A DNA stretch of 13,963 nt from Sphingomonadales bacterium (lineage in GTDB: Bacteria; Pseudomonadota; Alphaproteobacteria; Sphingomonadales; Sphingomonadaceae), in NCBI GenBank assembly GCA_028868335.1, contig JAGWUU010000049.1:1-13963 (forward strand), given 5' to 3'. The number at the start of each line of letters is the position of its first letter. Within the stretch, counting starts at the first letter, position 1. Below are positions 13,694 through 13,963 of this stretch, one piece after another. The position numbers and the translations under genes are program-made. The notes beneath the pieces are model-generated. The model saw only the letters and a list, made by a program, of their open reading frames with translations, searched no databases and was not told where the DNA came from.

Positions 13694-13963
13694 TCCTGCG
13701 CCAAGACCGACGGACTTGCGCTCCTGCGCCTTGCGATCCCGCCACTGGCTGGCCCGATAGACGCCCAGCACGTCGATCGCCCCGCCCGCCTCGGCCCGCG
13801 CCTTGGCAAGGATCGGGCTGACATCGATGGTATAGGCCCGGCGCAGCGCCTGGAACGCCATCATCGTATCGTTCGCCTCTTGCGCGGCCAGCAGCGCCTC
13901 GCGGTCGACCAGGCTGGCCTTGGCGTAACACTGGGCGATCGCCTCGGCGCTGGAGAGCATCGA
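13685..13963 (-). CDS. C-terminal part of an unidentified protein, 5' end outside the window
   Basis: Ninety-two residues are visible, ending in TGA at 13687-13685. The frame is open to the window edge. A Met lies at 13960-13958, but no ribosome-binding site can be checked, so the gene may start there or, more likely, further upstream. The sequence is Ala/Arg/Glu-rich and predicted mainly helical (SSAEAIAQCYAK, DREALLAAQEAN, TMMAFQALRRAY, ILAKARAEAG) with a basic tail (ASQWRDRKAQERKS). There is no signal peptide, membrane segment or motif that I recognise. It runs in the same direction as the TBDR operon, 109 nt upstream of it, so it could be a regulator or an upstream operon member, but nothing in these residues shows it. 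Confidence 0.7.
   Translation of the reverse strand, partial: SMLSSAEAIAQCYAKASLVDREALLAAQEANDTMMAFQALRRAYTIDVSPILAKARAEAGGAIDVLGVYRASQWRDRKAQERKSVGLGAGIV

Noticed and set aside
1..13963. CRISPR, tRNA/rRNA, insertion sequence or prophage signatures
   Set aside because: No regularly spaced repeats, cloverleaf-like segments, transposase-like frames or terminal inverted repeats were seen.

Overview
The window looks like chromosomal DNA of a Sphingomonadales-type alphaproteobacterium (Novosphingobium/Sphingomonas/Sphingobium-like). The grounds are very GC-rich coding DNA, two outer-membrane TonB-dependent receptors (TBDRs) of sphingomonad style, a GH106-type rhamnosidase and a GMC oxidoreductase paired with a Tat-exported gluconate-2-dehydrogenase-subunit-3 protein. 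This is recognition from memory of families, not a database search. I see no tRNA, rRNA, CRISPR, insertion sequence or phage gene.

Layout from left to right. (1) 1-2280 (+): the 3' part of a TBDR whose signal peptide and TonB box lie before the window; two hairpins follow it. (2) 2379-3528 (-): a two-gene operon of a thioredoxin/AhpC-like protein followed, 4 nt after its stop, by a GTG-started protein of unknown function. (3) 3529-3617: an 89-nt divergent promoter region with a 5-4-5 inverted repeat (AGAAT-N4-ATTCT). (4) 3618-7361 (+): a tight three-gene operon of Tat-exported small subunit, FAD/GMC catalytic subunit and DHA2-type MFS transporter. (5) 7431-13575 (-): a TBDR followed downstream by a large secreted GH106-type alpha-L-rhamnosidase, with a strong hairpin between them. 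(6) 13576-13684: an AT-rich regulatory region. (7) 13685-13963 (-): the C-terminal end of an unidentified protein.

Working model (inference): the right-hand TBDR brings a rhamnose-containing glycoside or oligosaccharide into the periplasm, and the secreted rhamnosidase trims it there. The GMC/small-subunit pair, exported as a folded complex by hitch-hiking on the small subunit's Tat signal, then oxidises a released sugar, glycoside or aglycone. No cytochrome c subunit is encoded in the window to take its electrons. The MFS protein, which carries the antiporter motif, would export or exchange a product.

A link between the two minus-strand units is visible in the DNA. The leaders of the thioredoxin-like gene and of the right-hand TBDR share an identical TCTAGAGGAG around the Shine-Dalgarno sequence and an identical GCAAATTC a few bases upstream, which suggests shared regulation or shared ancestry of the leaders.
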